This document shows, piece after piece, positions 21,887-34,728 of a stretch of 64,000 bases of DNA. Positions within the stretch are counted from its first letter, which is position 1; every line of letters begins with the position of its first letter. A program made the translations under genes and the position numbers. Origin of the DNA: Gordionus sp. m RMFG-2023 (Eukaryota > Nematomorpha > Gordioida > Chordodea > Parachordodidae); assembly GCF_954871325.1 (NCBI RefSeq), contig NC_088778.1, positions 24,041,120 through 24,105,119 on the forward strand, read 5' to 3'. Below the pieces are notes generated by a model that worked only from the letters and a program-made list of their open reading frames with translations, was not told where the DNA came from and searched no databases.

Positions 21887-23474
21887 TAAATGTTATACCT
21901 GATAATTTGTGTCTAAATTTTTTTTTCTTTAAAAATTTTTTAAATTACTACTATAGCTATGAATTTGATTTCATATGTTATAATCTTTCCATCTTTTTAA
22001 AAAATAAATTAATAATTTGACATAGTAATTTTAAAAAGTAATTAAATTCACTTAAATTAATTAAAAAGATTATAAATGCTGGTTTGCCGAAAACAAATAT
22101 ATTTTGGACAAAATAATTACCACGTATTCAATATAAATTAAATTACTTTGGCTTAGGTGGCAATATTTTAACATTTAAATATAATCAGACATAAGGATTG
22201 ATATTGTACATTATTTATTTTACATATCTAAGTAATTTATTTCGTAGCACATAACAAACCAAAAATCAATAATATATAATTAAAGTTGTTCCATTTCAAC
22301 CTTACTTAACAAAATAATTATATTTTATTATAAATTTCTCTGTTGTTTTTTAACAGAAATTTACATTATAAAAAAAAGCACAAAATATATATTTTTTTAA
22401 ACATTTATATATACTTTTTAATTAGAACATTATAGAAAAATGATAAAAACATAATGTCGCGATTTTTACAGATCTTTTGAAAAAAATCCATATTTTAACG
22501 AGTTTTAAAATAAATTTACTTAATTGAATAAAAATCATTGGTCATTAAGCCCCACAGACCTAACCTAAATATATTTTTCTTTAAATTCTCTCTTTAAATT
22601 ATATATATATTTTTTATAGATATGGTATGTTAATATTTGTAATCAAAATTTATCTTATTGTAATTTTTTTGATATTGAATTTGAAAATAAAATGATGTTG
22701 TTAAAAATCAAATGTAAATTCACCGTTGAACTCTTTTTTTAGATATTTTTACCTAGATGAATTTTTTTTAATTACAAAGCACATTTTGAAAGTAGATTTC
22801 ATAAAATAATTTATACAATTTTTTTCTTCTTTTTTTTTAAAAATTATAGAGTCGAAGAGGACAAAATAGTGTTATACATTTAAAAAATTTCATTGGTGTG
22901 GGATGTTAATAATTATTGGTGGGAAATTTAAAAAAAAATTTTTCATAGTTTAACTTGGATTTAAATTAAACATTTTTTAACTTTTAATTAAATAAACATT
23001 TAAATATATCAAAAAAGAATGAAAAATTTAAAGTATCTCTTTCTTTTGCATATTAAATATTAAATATACAGATATTCATTTTTAATTGTTTCATTTATAA
23101 ATTAATAAAATGGCTTTCAATATTGTTGTGTATTAATAATTGTCTAATTAAGTTTATTAAACATCATGAATGATTAGATTACTGAAAAATCATTATAACA
23201 TGTATATAGTTAAGATAATAATTTATTCAAAAATAGATAGTGATTAATTTTATATTGAAATAAAAAGTATAACAAAAAGATAATTTAAATATTAATATAT
23301 AAAATATTATCATTAAATAGTTGGTGATAAATTTAGATATTAATACTAATTTAATTAGTGTATAATTATTAACATAGGTCTTTTACAAGTTCCAAATTTA
23401 AGTCATATTTTTTATTTGTGGAAATAGAGATACGTAAAAAAAATATTTTTAAAAATTATAAAGGGGCATAAAAA

Positions 23475-23520
23475 GTAGCTAATAGCGCGCTACTTTTAAA
23501 AGTATCTTTAACAATACTGA
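23475..23520. mobile_element. hAT-like end with the GCGCGC subterminal motif
   Basis: The segment carries TAGCGCGCTACTTTTAAAAG, then TATCTTTAACAATACTGA. The same combination (AGCGCGCT palindrome and AAAAGATAC near an end reading AGAGTTGT) appears at 54476-54597 and, without the palindrome, at 40842. It appears to be one end of a related element; the opposite end was not found. Confidence 0.4.
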
Positions 23521-23647
23521 CCAGGAATTCTTAACGTTAATGTAGTTGAATATAAATTAGTAAATTTAGAATTCGAGTTAGATTATTGTGGGGACAACCC
23601 ATTGAGATAAACCATCATTACTGCTCTCAATCAGACTGCTATTCCAA

Positions 23648-23845
23648 TTAGGGATCTACATCAGCCTAATTTTTCAAGTCCAACCCTAAACCTTTACTTG
23701 ATCTGGCCCGATCCGGAACAATTTTTTTTATTTGTCCCGAAAAATCCGACCCAAAATAAAAAATTGTTTGTCTTTCCAAATGTCTTTTTGTCCGGAATAC
23801 TTTTGTTCGGGTCAAGGACATTGCAGTCCTTGCTTCGAAACTAGT
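23648..23845. mobile_element. Possible small hAT-type MITE with GGGTCGG-like motifs
   Basis: Starts TAGGGATCTACATCAGCC and contains repeated GCCCGATCCGG, CCCGAAAAATCCGACCC and TTCGGGTCAAGGACATTGC motifs, ending near CATTGCAG. The style matches the MITEs at 37050 and 56234, but no target duplication is visible and the ends are uncertain. Confidence 0.4.
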
Positions 23846-24252
23846 TTGTTTATTTGCAAAGAAAATATTTGAATGTCTTATAAATATTGGTAATTTATTT
23901 TCTTAGTCAATTTTGAAGCCTTGTAAGCGATTTATACATTAATTTCAAATAGTATCAATATTTCTATACTTAATATTTCTATTATCTTTTTAGGCCATGT
24001 TTAACATCACTATTTTATCAACGAATATTTTTACACTTAATTTAATAAATAAAATAAGGCCTTATTTTCAGGGAAACCTGAACAAATTCTTTTAAAAAAA
24101 ATAATGTTATAGTATTTATTCAACAATCAAATATAATTGTATTATAAACTTTTATATATAATTAAATCACTTAAATGCTTATAAACAAATATCTTTAAAG
24201 TTCAAAGAATTCTAAAAACAAACGCTTTTTTGTCGGAATATATATATTTTTT

Positions 24253-25457
24253 ATGGTTGACAGTATTATTTCTTTAAAACCTCACGAAGAACTTATATTC
24301 AAGGGACCATGGAACCGCGATTCAACCAAGAAAACGATTTATTTAAAAAACAAAACATTGCAAAATATAATATATCAAATAAAAATAATTGATGGTCCTA
24401 TCGCTTGCGAAATTTATCCTAAATGTGGAATGATTCCGCCTAAGTCCTCGATGAACGTATGTGTTAGATTAAAATTGTCTAAAAATGACATATTTTTACT
24501 AAAATCGGGCATAATCGAAGAAAAGATAATAATAACTATGCTTAAGTCTCGTATCTACCCTGTTAATACCTCGATGGGTTTGGAAACTATGCTAAATACG
24601 AATAGATCTGATTTATCTAAAGAGTATACTGATATAATTTACACAAAATGCATGAAGGTATCTATCATTGATGTTGGTAGTGACATAATTTCCAAATCGA
24701 TTTCCAATATTCGTAAAAGGAGACGAACGGAGAGTGCGAATGAAAGCAGCAGCAGTAGTAGTGGGAGCAATAGTTCAACTTCAACAAAGTGTTCTAAAAA
24801 ATCAAGCTCAAATTCTAAATATAAGGCTTCAGAGTCCAATATAAAGGCAAAAGGTAAAACAATATAATCAATCCTCTTTTTCTTTTGTAATTCTCGCGGA
24901 ACTATTAAATTCTCAAACTTATATATAAAACCAACAATAAAATGTCTTTATTTTACTATGAGTTTTGAACACTGGTCTTGGAATATACAGTCCACGGCTT
25001 AACAATATTTTATATTTTTTTTTGTTCTTTTTCACCTTATCAAATATAATTTATATAATTTAATTTTCTCCACATTTAAGCGTTTTCCGATGGAGAGAGT
25101 GATGCAATGATGGCGTCCGTAATTTCGACCAATAACCAGGATACTTTCTTGCTGAAACAAGAATACAAGCTTCTAAAACGGGAAAATGATAATATACAAT
25201 TGTTGAAAGTAGAACTTGAAAAGACTTGCATTGATGAGATTCAAATGAAAAGCATTAAGAAGCAGTTATTAGTGATCAAAGTTTGGAATATAATTAATAT
25301 AATGGGTTTTCTAATAATCATTGGTTACGCCATCGGATATCTATTGGGTGTTACGTTTTTTGATTCGGATAACAACGAAAATGGAAGTTTTGAGAATTGT
25401 CGGGAGGGCTCATCATCTAATGGCTGTAAAAGTGACTCTTGGTCTTGGTTTGAGTAA
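24253..25457 (+). CDS. VAP-family protein: MSP domain, Ser-rich linker, coiled coil, C-terminal membrane anchor
   Basis: Two exons, 24253-24853 and 25081-25457, joined across a 227-bp GT...AG intron (AAAAG|GTAAAA to TTTAAG|CG). The phases agree and give about 325 residues. Residues ~5-110 form an MSP domain: LKPHEELIFKGPW, LKNKTLQNIIYQIK, YPKCGMIPPKSSMNV and KIIITMLKSRIYP match the VAP/MSP pattern. Residues 154-158 are RKRRR, followed by a Ser/Asn/Lys-rich linker to ~200. The second exon gives an acidic FSDGESDA stretch, then a coiled coil at ~223-255 (KQEYKLLKRENDNIQLLKVE). A membrane span at ~267-294 contains GYAIGYLLG. VAPs are ER tail-anchored proteins that bind FFAT motifs at contact sites; that role is inferred. 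Human VAPs are about 245 residues and end right after the span. Here about 31 residues follow, with two Cys, which would face the ER lumen. I have not confirmed the FFAT-binding residues. Confidence 0.8.
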
Positions 25458-25639
25458 AAAAAATGATGATTGTTTGTCTAACAAGTCATAATTTTCCAAC
25501 ACATTAAAACTATGAAGTAAGGATAGTAAATCCTTAGATTATAGTGCGTATTTCTAAATTATAAATAATGTATAAATGTTTAAGGTATAATTCTAATTAT
25601 AATGAAAAGAACCAAGGTTACAATTTACAAATTAAATAT

Positions 25640-25645
25640 AATAAA
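25640..25645 (+). promoter_or_regulatory. Possible polyadenylation signal of the VAP gene
   Basis: AATAAA occurs about 183 bp after the VAP stop codon on the same strand. Chance occurrence is likely in this composition, so this is tentative. Confidence 0.3.
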
Positions 25646-26045
25646 GTTGTGATTTTAAAAATCCGATTTTAGATATAGTCATATCACATCTATGTATATT
25701 ATTTTCATATGCGTATTTTTATAACAAACCTTTCGGCTAAGTCAGGGCACTTGTTTTATGTGTCTTTTCTTAGTAACTTTCAAACACATAGTGTCATTTT
25801 TTAGTCGTGTGGACACATTGTTTTTTTTTTAAAAATAACATGTGTTCGGAAAAGGTAACTTTAAAAAAGATACATCTTTACATTCTGGATATTTCCTTGA
25901 TTTATTTTTTTATTATAAAGTCTTGATATATAATATCTTATTAGATTTTCTATAATTTTTATAAATTAAGTCCTGTGCACCTATGTATTATTCAGCAACG
26001 GCCTGCTTGCATTTTTTCACCGGAGGGGAATTGGCTCATCTAAAA
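25646..26045. other. Intergenic stretch downstream of VAP
   Basis: No gene or repeat that I can support. It ends at an hAT-like start near 26046. Confidence 0.5.
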
Positions 26046-26575
26046 TAGACGCGCCGACAAAAATTAAGCACGCCGATAAAATAAAATGTATGATAAACAG
26101 TGTAAATTTGTATGTATATTAGTGTAAATTAAGCATAAAAATCAAAATGTAAATGCATCTTTATTACACACCAAACAAAATATGAATATAAATTTTCATA
26201 AAAATTTATAAATGTTTATAAAATATCTTTAACAAATGATAAAGAATTAAATTATTAACATAAGCTATGCGTGATAAGATTGAAAAATTGCACATTATTT
26301 TTAAAAAAGAAAATATCACAAATATAAATGTAAATATACAAATTGAATTTATAAATTTATATCAGATGATATATCATTGAAGTAGAAATAAAATTTTATC
26401 CAAGTTATCTGGAGTTAGTGAAGATATTTTTGAATTCATATTAACCCAGTAACAGAGATAATGCGTTCACTCGGGGATCTGGTAGCTGTGGCGGAAAGTA
26501 TTTTCCTAGAAAATATTGCTAAATTGGGTAATTCTAACTCTTTACGATTCCAAAATGTAAGCACATCGGTTTCAA
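26046..26575 (-). pseudogene. hAT relic with dimerisation-domain fragment
   Basis: TAGACGCGCCGAC at 26046 resembles the end of the next hAT element (TAGACCTGTGCGCCGAC at 27566). On the minus strand, 26440-26570 encodes DVLTFWNRKELELPNLA followed by TATRSPSERIISVTG, the C-terminal dimerisation domain of hAT transposases (PSERVFS core). No right end or target duplication was found, so this is a truncated relative of the 27566 element. Confidence 0.65.
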
Positions 26576-27565
26576 TTATGCTTGCTGTTTTAGATCATAT
26601 AGCTAACATTGTAAGAAATATAAATGAGTTTTAATTTATTCTAATATTTTAATACAAGTTTTTATGTTCTATTTAAAGTTATTTAATAAGCGCTTCTCCG
26701 CAGATTAATGTTTAAAAAGGTTCTGCGGCGGGAATGGCACACAGATTAATATTAACAAAATAAGTAAATTGCAAAAAAAATTCCGTTAGTTGGTGTTAAA
26801 ATATAAATTATGAAAATATTTGTTATTGCTTTGTTTAAAAATCTTTTTATTCGTAATATTTTAAAAATATATATTGAAAAAATTGAAATATCGTTTTATC
26901 CAAACTGGATTAAAAATGGCAATTAACGTTTAAAAATTTTTTTCCACATAAAATATACCAAAAATGTTTATTTATCTATTTTCAATTATTGGCATCAAAA
27001 AAGTTATAAATGATGATTATGAAATAATGTGATTGAGTTAATATGACAATTTGCACCTTTATGAAATATATTTTTACCTATTCATTTTACAAAAAAAAAT
27101 AGCAATTTGACTATTTTGTTAAATATTCTTTTAAGTAAATTAAGTTAATAAATAATACAATGAGTACAGTTTTTTATTTTATAATTTATATTTTAATGCC
27201 AACTAACGGAATTTTTTCATTAAATTTTAAAATAGTAAATTTTAAATAAATAATTGTTTTAAATTTAAAAATTATTGTAAATCAAATTAAAGATTATTTT
27301 TTGTATAATAATATATATATTTATGATTTAATGGGTTAGAATTATATTCTAAGTTCATGATTTAACTTTAAATTCATTTGAAGGTTAATATATTTATGAT
27401 ATTATTGTTTATTTATATTTATTCATCCATAATTACAATATATATCAATCTGTTATATATCAATAACGGTGGTGTTGTATGGACAAGGAAAAATGTTTTA
27501 ATTATTATAAATTTTTCTAAAACTAAAATGATACTAAAAATAAATATAAAATAAGTATATATATA
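26576..27565. other. AT-rich non-coding stretch
   Basis: No gene recognised. A small hairpin, CCGCAGA...TCTGCGG, lies at about 26699-26728. The rest is AT-rich and featureless up to the hAT element. Confidence 0.5.
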
Positions 27566-29072
27566 TAGACCTGTGCGCCGACAAAACTATCGGCGCCCGG
27601 TGCAATTCTCAAAAATTAAATCGACTGCTGGCGGCGCGCCGATTGTATAAAAATTATTTTATTTAAATTTTCCGGACATAATGATGATCTCCTTGAATTT
27701 AACGTCAATCCAGCGGTAGAGAAAACTCTTTCACTGAGTGTACTAGTCGCCGAAATGCAAAGAATTTTTTTGACAGACTGGAAAGATTGGGAAGTTCACT
27801 CTTATTTTCTCTCCAAAAATTTAGAAAGTCCATATCTTGTGAATGTTCTTTTCCAAAAAACTGTGACATTCTTGTTCTAAGTCACCTAACTTGGAATCAT
27901 AATTTATATTTGATGAATGTTTATTTGCCAATTTTGTCAAATAACTTGAATTTAATAATTCATCTTCATCCTCATTAGTGATTATCATCATTCTCTAGAA
28001 GTTTAATATGTTTTATTATAAATTCTGAAGCTGAGCAATTTTTCTCTATTAAATACGTTGACACAATTGTCTTGTCAATTTTTAAAATCTTGGATCTAAA
28101 AGAGAAGCCAATACCTAGATAATTTTAAATAAAAAATAAAAGAATATACTTATATAATATTATTTGCAGATTACAAACCGAAAATCGTAACGCAAGTTTT
28201 TTTTAGTATATTTTCCTTAAGTGAAATAATTTCAGAACTATCACTATCATTTACTATTAAATGTGTTTCAATTTCACTTCTAAAAAGTAAAGCCAAGTTT
28301 AAAGTAGGCCCTTTTTGTATTGAAAGAAATTCGACAGTTTCTTTAAATTTTGAATAAAATGCTAATAGTTCTTCTACCAGATCAGATTCATAATTTGAGA
28401 AAGTGCTTCCCAATTCTTTTCAAAACATTATTAATTAAATCCTTATTTAATCCAGATATGCTCTCTACCATAATTAATATACTATGCCAACGTGTTGGGC
28501 TTGGGGCATCTAATTTTAAGGTTTTCATATACGTGGAATTATTATTATTATCATTGGAATTGCCAATTTGACAATGGGTACTCGGGTATGGATCAATGCT
28601 GTCAAGATCTAACATGTCTGATGTTAAATCTAATGTACTTAGACATTTTCTTTGATATTCCTCGAATTCAACTTCTGCAGTTTTATATCTTAGAGCAGTA
28701 ATAATTTCTCTAATTCTTTTGCAAAAAATTTCCAGACTATGGATTTTTTATTATCCAGAAATAGAATACAATTATTTATAGAATTATTAAATGTAGATAC
28801 ATCCATTTTAAAAATATGTAAAATTATGGTAACTTTTGGAATTTTTGATTGATTGAATTCTATAATGAGTCAATATATAATTATGATTTTAAAATAGTAG
28901 AAAATAAAGATTCATCAAAATCCTGATTGACATTAAAAAATTACAAGAGTGATGTTGACCAATTATTAGAATAAAAAGGTATAAAATATGAAAGAAATTT
29001 CTGCGCCGGCGTGATTTTCTTAAACTGCGGCATTTTCGGCGTAACCAAAAAATGGCCGGCCGGCGAGGTCTA
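27566..29072. mobile_element. hAT element, TIR-bounded, decayed
   Basis: The ends form an inverted pair, TAGACCTGTGCGCCGAC at the left and GGCCGGCGAGGTCTA at the right, each followed inward by clustered GCGCCG/GGCGC motifs. Flanking 8-mers are TATATATA and TATATATG. These lie in TA-repeat DNA, so the duplication is only suggestive. Transposase fragments inside run on the minus strand. Confidence 0.68.
27665..28701 (-). pseudogene. hAT transposase remains of the 27566-29072 element
   Basis: From N to C on the minus strand: APSPTRWHSILIMVESISGL and neighbouring residues (28388-28615), the catalytic-region flank typical of ZBED-like hAT proteins; then TLNLALLFRSEIETHLIVN with an acidic run and SLKENILKK (28171-28330); then a dimerisation domain near 27665-27790 reading ATSTLSERVFSTAGLTLNSR. 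The pieces lie in more than one frame, with stops between them, so no transposase can be made. Confidence 0.72.
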
Positions 29073-30529
29073 TATATATGTATATATAATATATATATAT
29101 ATATATATGTATTATAAAAAAACAATTTAAACGAAATACATGGTTAAAGGCTAACATGTTTAAAATAAAAGCAATATAAGTTAAACCAGGGGCGTCGCTA
29201 GCCTTTACAATCTCAGGGGGCTCAACTAAAAAAAATTTATGGGGGGCGGGCCCGCTTTTGCCCGGCCTTCGGCCGGGTTATATATTAATATATTTTTAAA
29301 AATTACTAAACTCTTGAAGGATTATTCTTATTTTCACATTTTGTTTTTTATTATATTATACGTACAAAATAAACTAGAATATAAATAATTAAGATTAGAA
29401 TATTGATCATTAAGACTAGAATATAAATATCATTAAGACTAGAATATAAATAATTAAAACAATACATTTCTACAAATTTTTCAATACAAAATCGATTTAC
29501 TACAGTATAAAGTATTTTAAATTGCTGATATAAAAAATTTTGCGTCTAAAGAATTACAAGTGATAAAACCGATTAATTAATTCATACATATGCCTCAATT
29601 GTTAATATTTTTAAAAACCCCAAAGGCAATATAATTCTAAGCTACTAACATTAACAAAAGGTCATGAAACTAATATAACTCTCTCTTACCATTTTAGACA
29701 AAGTTTTATAGAATGGACTAATAAGGAAAAATTTATAGGTCTAACCAAATCAACAATTCTTGAAGAAGAGAATATAAACAACCAATCCAAATCATAAAAC
29801 TATATGGTGGTTAGAGCTTCCTCTTAGATGACATGATGGAAGCTAGATAAGTAATCGAGAAAATAAATGTGAGATATTAAATTTCTAAAAGATTATCTTC
29901 CATTTTAATCCTATATAAACTACTGGACAGTTGATCATTGTTGTTGTTGCTCATCTTAATTATGCAATCATATGCTCTCAGCAGCTGTAGTAATAATCTT
30001 AAATTACATAGCCACATAATAGATGCTGGTTAATTTGCAGTCATAGCCATGACATACACGATGTTAACTCATATCAAAATCTAGTATGTTAGATATATTG
30101 ATAAAGCAAAAACACCTAAAATCTTGGAAGAAATTATGCAAATATATTGAAGCCTTGAGTTATTTACAATTTAAGTGTGCCAAATTAGAAATAAATAATT
30201 TGGTAGCTAGAAAATAAGTACCATAGTGATATGATGAAAGCAATTAAGATCTTATATATTATTGTATAGTCAATGTATTCAAATATTTTTAATTAAATTT
30301 TTCAGAAACTTTGGTCATATCAAAAGAAAGCATTTACTGTTTTTTTCTGATTTTTTCCTATCTCAAAAAGAATTTTTTTATAAGCCCCATGTCTTTTAGC
30401 TAATTTTGGATATGAAAAAAAAATTTATAAAATAAATATTAAACGATATATTTACTCGAAGATACTAACGCCTAAAATTGCGTTTCAAAAATTATAAGGT
30501 TAAATTATTTATAAAATCGGCGGCTAGTC

Positions 30530-33500
30530 ATTATTGCATATTCATCTATAATGTGATCTATAGGAATGGTATTAATAATATTTTTTTCTATGCTCAATAG
30601 AGCCAACGAATTTAATCGTTCCTGACCCATTGTCGATCGAAGATATGTTTTCACACCCGTTTTAATGCTGAAAACGATCTTTCACATGAGCAGGAATTAA
30701 AAGGTATAGTTAACGCAATTTTAAGGCAATAAAATATACGAGGGAATATATCTATGGGTAAGATTTTTATCAAATCTATTATTGATTTACACCTAGATTC
30801 GTGTTTTTTATTATAGGTTAAAATATAAGCCTTTAATATTATGTATTCTTCCATTGGATCAGGAAGATTATAATGTAAGATAAATGGTTTAATGACATCA
30901 TTATTTAAAAAAAGGGGGGAGAAGGGATGTAAAGCATTTATAGCTATTAAAATATCTGTGTTTTCTTGGCAAAATCTCTTTTTTAATTCATTTACCATAA
31001 TATCCAAAATTGGATAAAAGACATGACACTTATAAAAAGTTTCTGTTTGATCAGAATGATTAGAAGAAACAATATCATCTATTTGAATATAATTATTCCA
31101 AAATGGTAGAAGGTATATTTGTTCTTTTATTTGTTATTTTTATATTATATAAATTGCAAAATTTATTTACATTGGTAAATAATGAAGAAAAATACGAATT
31201 ATTTCTTAAATTTGACAAAGAACTGATAGGAGACTCAATAAGAGCCAATGCTGTTGATATGTCCGAATCTGATTTTTGCAAAAAATAAAAATATTGGAAC
31301 ACATAGATAATAATTTTTGGAATATAAACATACACATAATTGTATCATATTGTAAAAGAATATATAAAATTCCCTTTGCTTTCACCACATCACCATGGTC
31401 TATATTTTCTAGATAAGAAATAATTGCAGGGAAAGTCATTTTTACTGCCTCTATAGTTCTAATATGGGATCCCCAACGTGTAGAACTCAAGGCATCAATA
31501 TTTTTGGATTTTAACCCTAATCTTAATTGCAAATCATGAAATTTATTGTGATGGATAACAGATATTGAGAAAAAAGCATGAACACCTTCTAATACATTAA
31601 AAAACGTTCTAGATTGAGGTACTGATTTGCAGGCAGAGATCAGTACAAGGTTGAGTTTATGCGCATAGCAGTGCACATATATAGCCATTTTGTGATTTTG
31701 GCGATATCTTTCCTGGACTCCTGAAAGATGCCCTTTCATAACACTTGCACCATCATATGCTTGAGCAACGCAAATTGCATTTATGGAATTGTTGTTTAAG
31801 GTTGTTATTAATGTCTTCCTTAATGACTCTGCATCTAAGTCTTCAACTTTTTGAAAAGATATAAAAGATTCCTTTGGTGTTTTTGTTTTATCAACATATC
31901 TAACACATATACTAAATTGCTCATATAAACTAACATCACGAGTGTCATCAGCCATGACAGCAAAATAGCCTGCCTCCCTTATTTCTGATGCTATGTACTT
32001 TACGATTAAGTTTCCAGCTTCAGATAGCATTTGATTTTGTGATTGAGGTGAGCAATAATGAGCATTGCCTGGTGGTTTATATGCTATTAAAAATGGATCA
32101 TACTCTTTCAAACAGTTTAATATTTCACAATAATTTCCTTGATTATTGCTTGTCTTACTTTCATAATGACCTCTAAGGGAAAGTTCCAACTTACCACATA
32201 GTATTATAATTTAGAATAATCGTTTCAAATATTCTCTTCTTTCAAGTATTGTTGATTTAGTTAAAGCTATAAATTTTTCTTTAATGGTGCCTTCTATCAA
32301 AGATTGTTTAAAATGGTTCCAGAGAATTACATTCGTTGCATGACCATTTGTTGCTCCGTGAGTTGTTAAGTATTCTTTTACCTTACGAAATTTTTGATAA
32401 CCTTGATTAAAAAGGTATCCTTTTTGAGGTTGAGCGGGAAAATTACGACAAGGAAAACAAAAAATAGAGTTTCTGGTTATGCTATATTCAATCCAGGGAA
32501 AGGATTTGTACCACTGAGTTTGAAAGCATCGTTTATTTTTACCCATTCCAATATATGGATAGGCACCTAATATAGGTTGCATAGGACCAGTTGTTTTAGT
32601 ACCCAGATCTAATTCTTCTGAAAAAAGTGATAAAAATTAATAAATGAATTAAAATATTATTGGTTTTAGAAAATTATGACAAATATTATATATTTAAAGA
32701 AAAACATTGTTAAAATAAAAATAATACTTGTATAAGCTCTTCTAAAAAAGTGACAAATATTAATATAAAAATTAAAATATTATTGCTTTTATGAAAATTA
32801 TGACAAATATTATATATTTGAAGAAAAATATTGTTAAAATGAAAAAAAATACTTGAATAGTTGTTATTTTTAGATTGGGCCAAACGTATAGCTTCTATTA
32901 TTTTATAAATAAATATAAAATATCTTATAAACAAATTAATTTACTTATTTTCTTTCCTTCTGTATCTACATTATTTATAATCATGTCATTCACAATACTT
33001 TCTTATTTAATAAATCTAAATAAGGTTAATTTTAAAATGTATTTCATCAAATGTAATTTGTTGTAATAAAACTTCTTTATCCAATATACCTTTATATTTA
33101 CTGCTATCAAGAATCTGACTTGTTGTAGTATCCTCTTCAGAATCCATGCCTAAAATTTTATATTTAATTATATTTAAAAAATTAATACCTTCAGAGATAT
33201 CTATACATTGGATCTCACATATATCTTCAGATTGAGCCACACATATTGCTTCAATTATTATATAAATAAAATATCTTATATATAAATTAATTTACCCATT
33301 TTCTTTCCTTCTGTACCTACATTATATAAAATCATGTCATTCACAATACTTTCTTCTTTATTTAATAAATCTAAATAAGATTAATTTTAAAATGTATTTC
33401 ATCAAATGTAATTTGTTGCAATAAAACTTCTTTATCCAATACACCTTATATTTACTGCTACCAAGAATCTGGCTTGTTGTAGTATCCTCTTCAGATTCTA

Positions 33501-34728
33501 TGTCTATATAAAATTTTATATTTAATTTAATTATATTTAAAAAATTAATACATTCAGAGATATCTGTACATTGGATCTCACATATATCTTCAGATTGAGC
33601 CACACATAGTGGTTCTATTATTTTATAAATAAAATATCTTATATATAAATTAATTTTTTACCTATTTTCTTTCCTTCTGTACTTACATTATTTACAATCA
33701 TGTCATTCACAATACTTTCTTCATTATTTAATGAATCTAAATAAGATTAATTTTAAAATGTATTTCTTTTCAAATTTTAAAATGTATTTCTTTTCAGTGT
33801 ATTTATTTTTGTAAATATAATATAAAGTAATATTCCATATTAAAGTGTCCATTTTTGAAAAATATATATAAATAAGCAAACTATTCTAAATTTATTTAGC
33901 ATTTTTATTAAAATATAGTTTATTATTAAGTTTGGATAAACAAATAAATATATAATTATCAAATTATGAAAGAATGAAAGAATGGTTGAGTAAACAATTT
34001 AGCCAATATTATCTTTATTAATGTAAAAAGAATAATAGTGTATGATTTTTTAAGATATTGACTATTTATATAGAAAATATTTACTAAGTTTTATTTAACT
34101 AATATTTTGACATCACCTTATGTGATTATAATAGAAAAATTTAAAAAAAGTTTTCCATTTCTAGTGTCCTGCTCCTGAAAGGTGAAAATATATTGTAAAG
34201 AAATTTTTGCTTAACTTGAAAACTAAAGGAATCAATATTGTTTAATACTCTGGTGAAAAATGACTTAAATAGAAATTCTATAGAAATTAGGCAAATTTGG
34301 GAGGAAATAGGAAAAACATATAACTTGAATTATGATCAAGTGAAAAAGAAACCTTCCATTAAAATAGATAATTAACTAATAAATTTTTATTTTTTAAAAC
34401 TTAAATGTCCAAAGTGTTTTGTTATTAATTTGTGAAAATTTTAAGGATTTTTTCAAAACATTTTGGACACAGAGTTATAAATAAATTTATTTACCTATTT
34501 TCTTTCTTTTAACATTTTTGTTTACAATATTTATACCTTTTAAAACTACAATTAATCGTCTTTCAACTAAATCAAAGTTTGAATTTTAAAAACTGTATAA
34601 AACATACTTTGTTCATCACCACCTTTATTACTGAATCCTCTTCTTTGGTCCTCAAGATTATTGCTACTTTTATCTTTAGTTTTTTTCATAAAGTCTTTAA
34701 TGCTTAAATTTTTAAATCGCAAAGTCAT
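30530..34728 (-). pseudogene. hAT transposase (TTF-type zinc finger / DUF4371 / dimerisation), recently broken
   Basis: A first exon at 34728-34608 starts MTLRFKNLSIKDFMKKTKDK and ends at a GTATGT donor in phase 1. The main coding part starts after a CAG acceptor at 32618-32620, also phase 1. A TTF-type zinc finger follows (FPWIEYSITRNSIFCFPCRN, 32.45-32.58 kb). Next come a DUF4371/RNase H-like core (AVMADDTRDVSLYEQFSICV, YDGASVMKGHLSGVQ, CYAHKLNLVL, SSTRWGSHIRTIEAV) and a C-terminal dimerisation domain (NSCSCERSFSALKR, near 30.66 kb). Disruptions in this plain DNA transposon: an in-frame TAA at about 32211, a frame change near 31340, a stop near 31095 and a frame change at about 30650. The protein resembles the ZMYM1 / 52-kDa-repressor-like transposases. 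It would have cut and pasted this element. Confidence 0.85.
32860..33770 (-). repeat. Tandem triplication of a ~355 bp exon-bearing unit inside the hAT element
   Basis: The marker TTCTTTCCTTCTGTA recurs at 32950, 33301 and 33667 (spacings 351 and 366 bp), each time followed by TCATGTCATTCACAATACTT. On the minus strand, units carry a reading frame beginning VAQSEDICEIQC and running through SEEDTTTSQIL with an AAAG|GTATAT-like donor; the leftmost unit has a short variant, AIRLAQSKNNNYS. Phases are compatible with the first and main transposase exons, so these may be duplicated acidic N-terminal exons. A faint fourth copy lies near 34490. Confidence 0.75.

Larger units (their letters stand above)
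21890..24252. other. AT-rich non-coding stretch between the MITE and the VAP gene
   Basis: No gene seen. It contains an hAT-like end near 23475-23520 and a GC-motif MITE-like patch at 23648-23845, both listed. The remainder is A/T-rich with many short T-runs. Confidence 0.55.
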
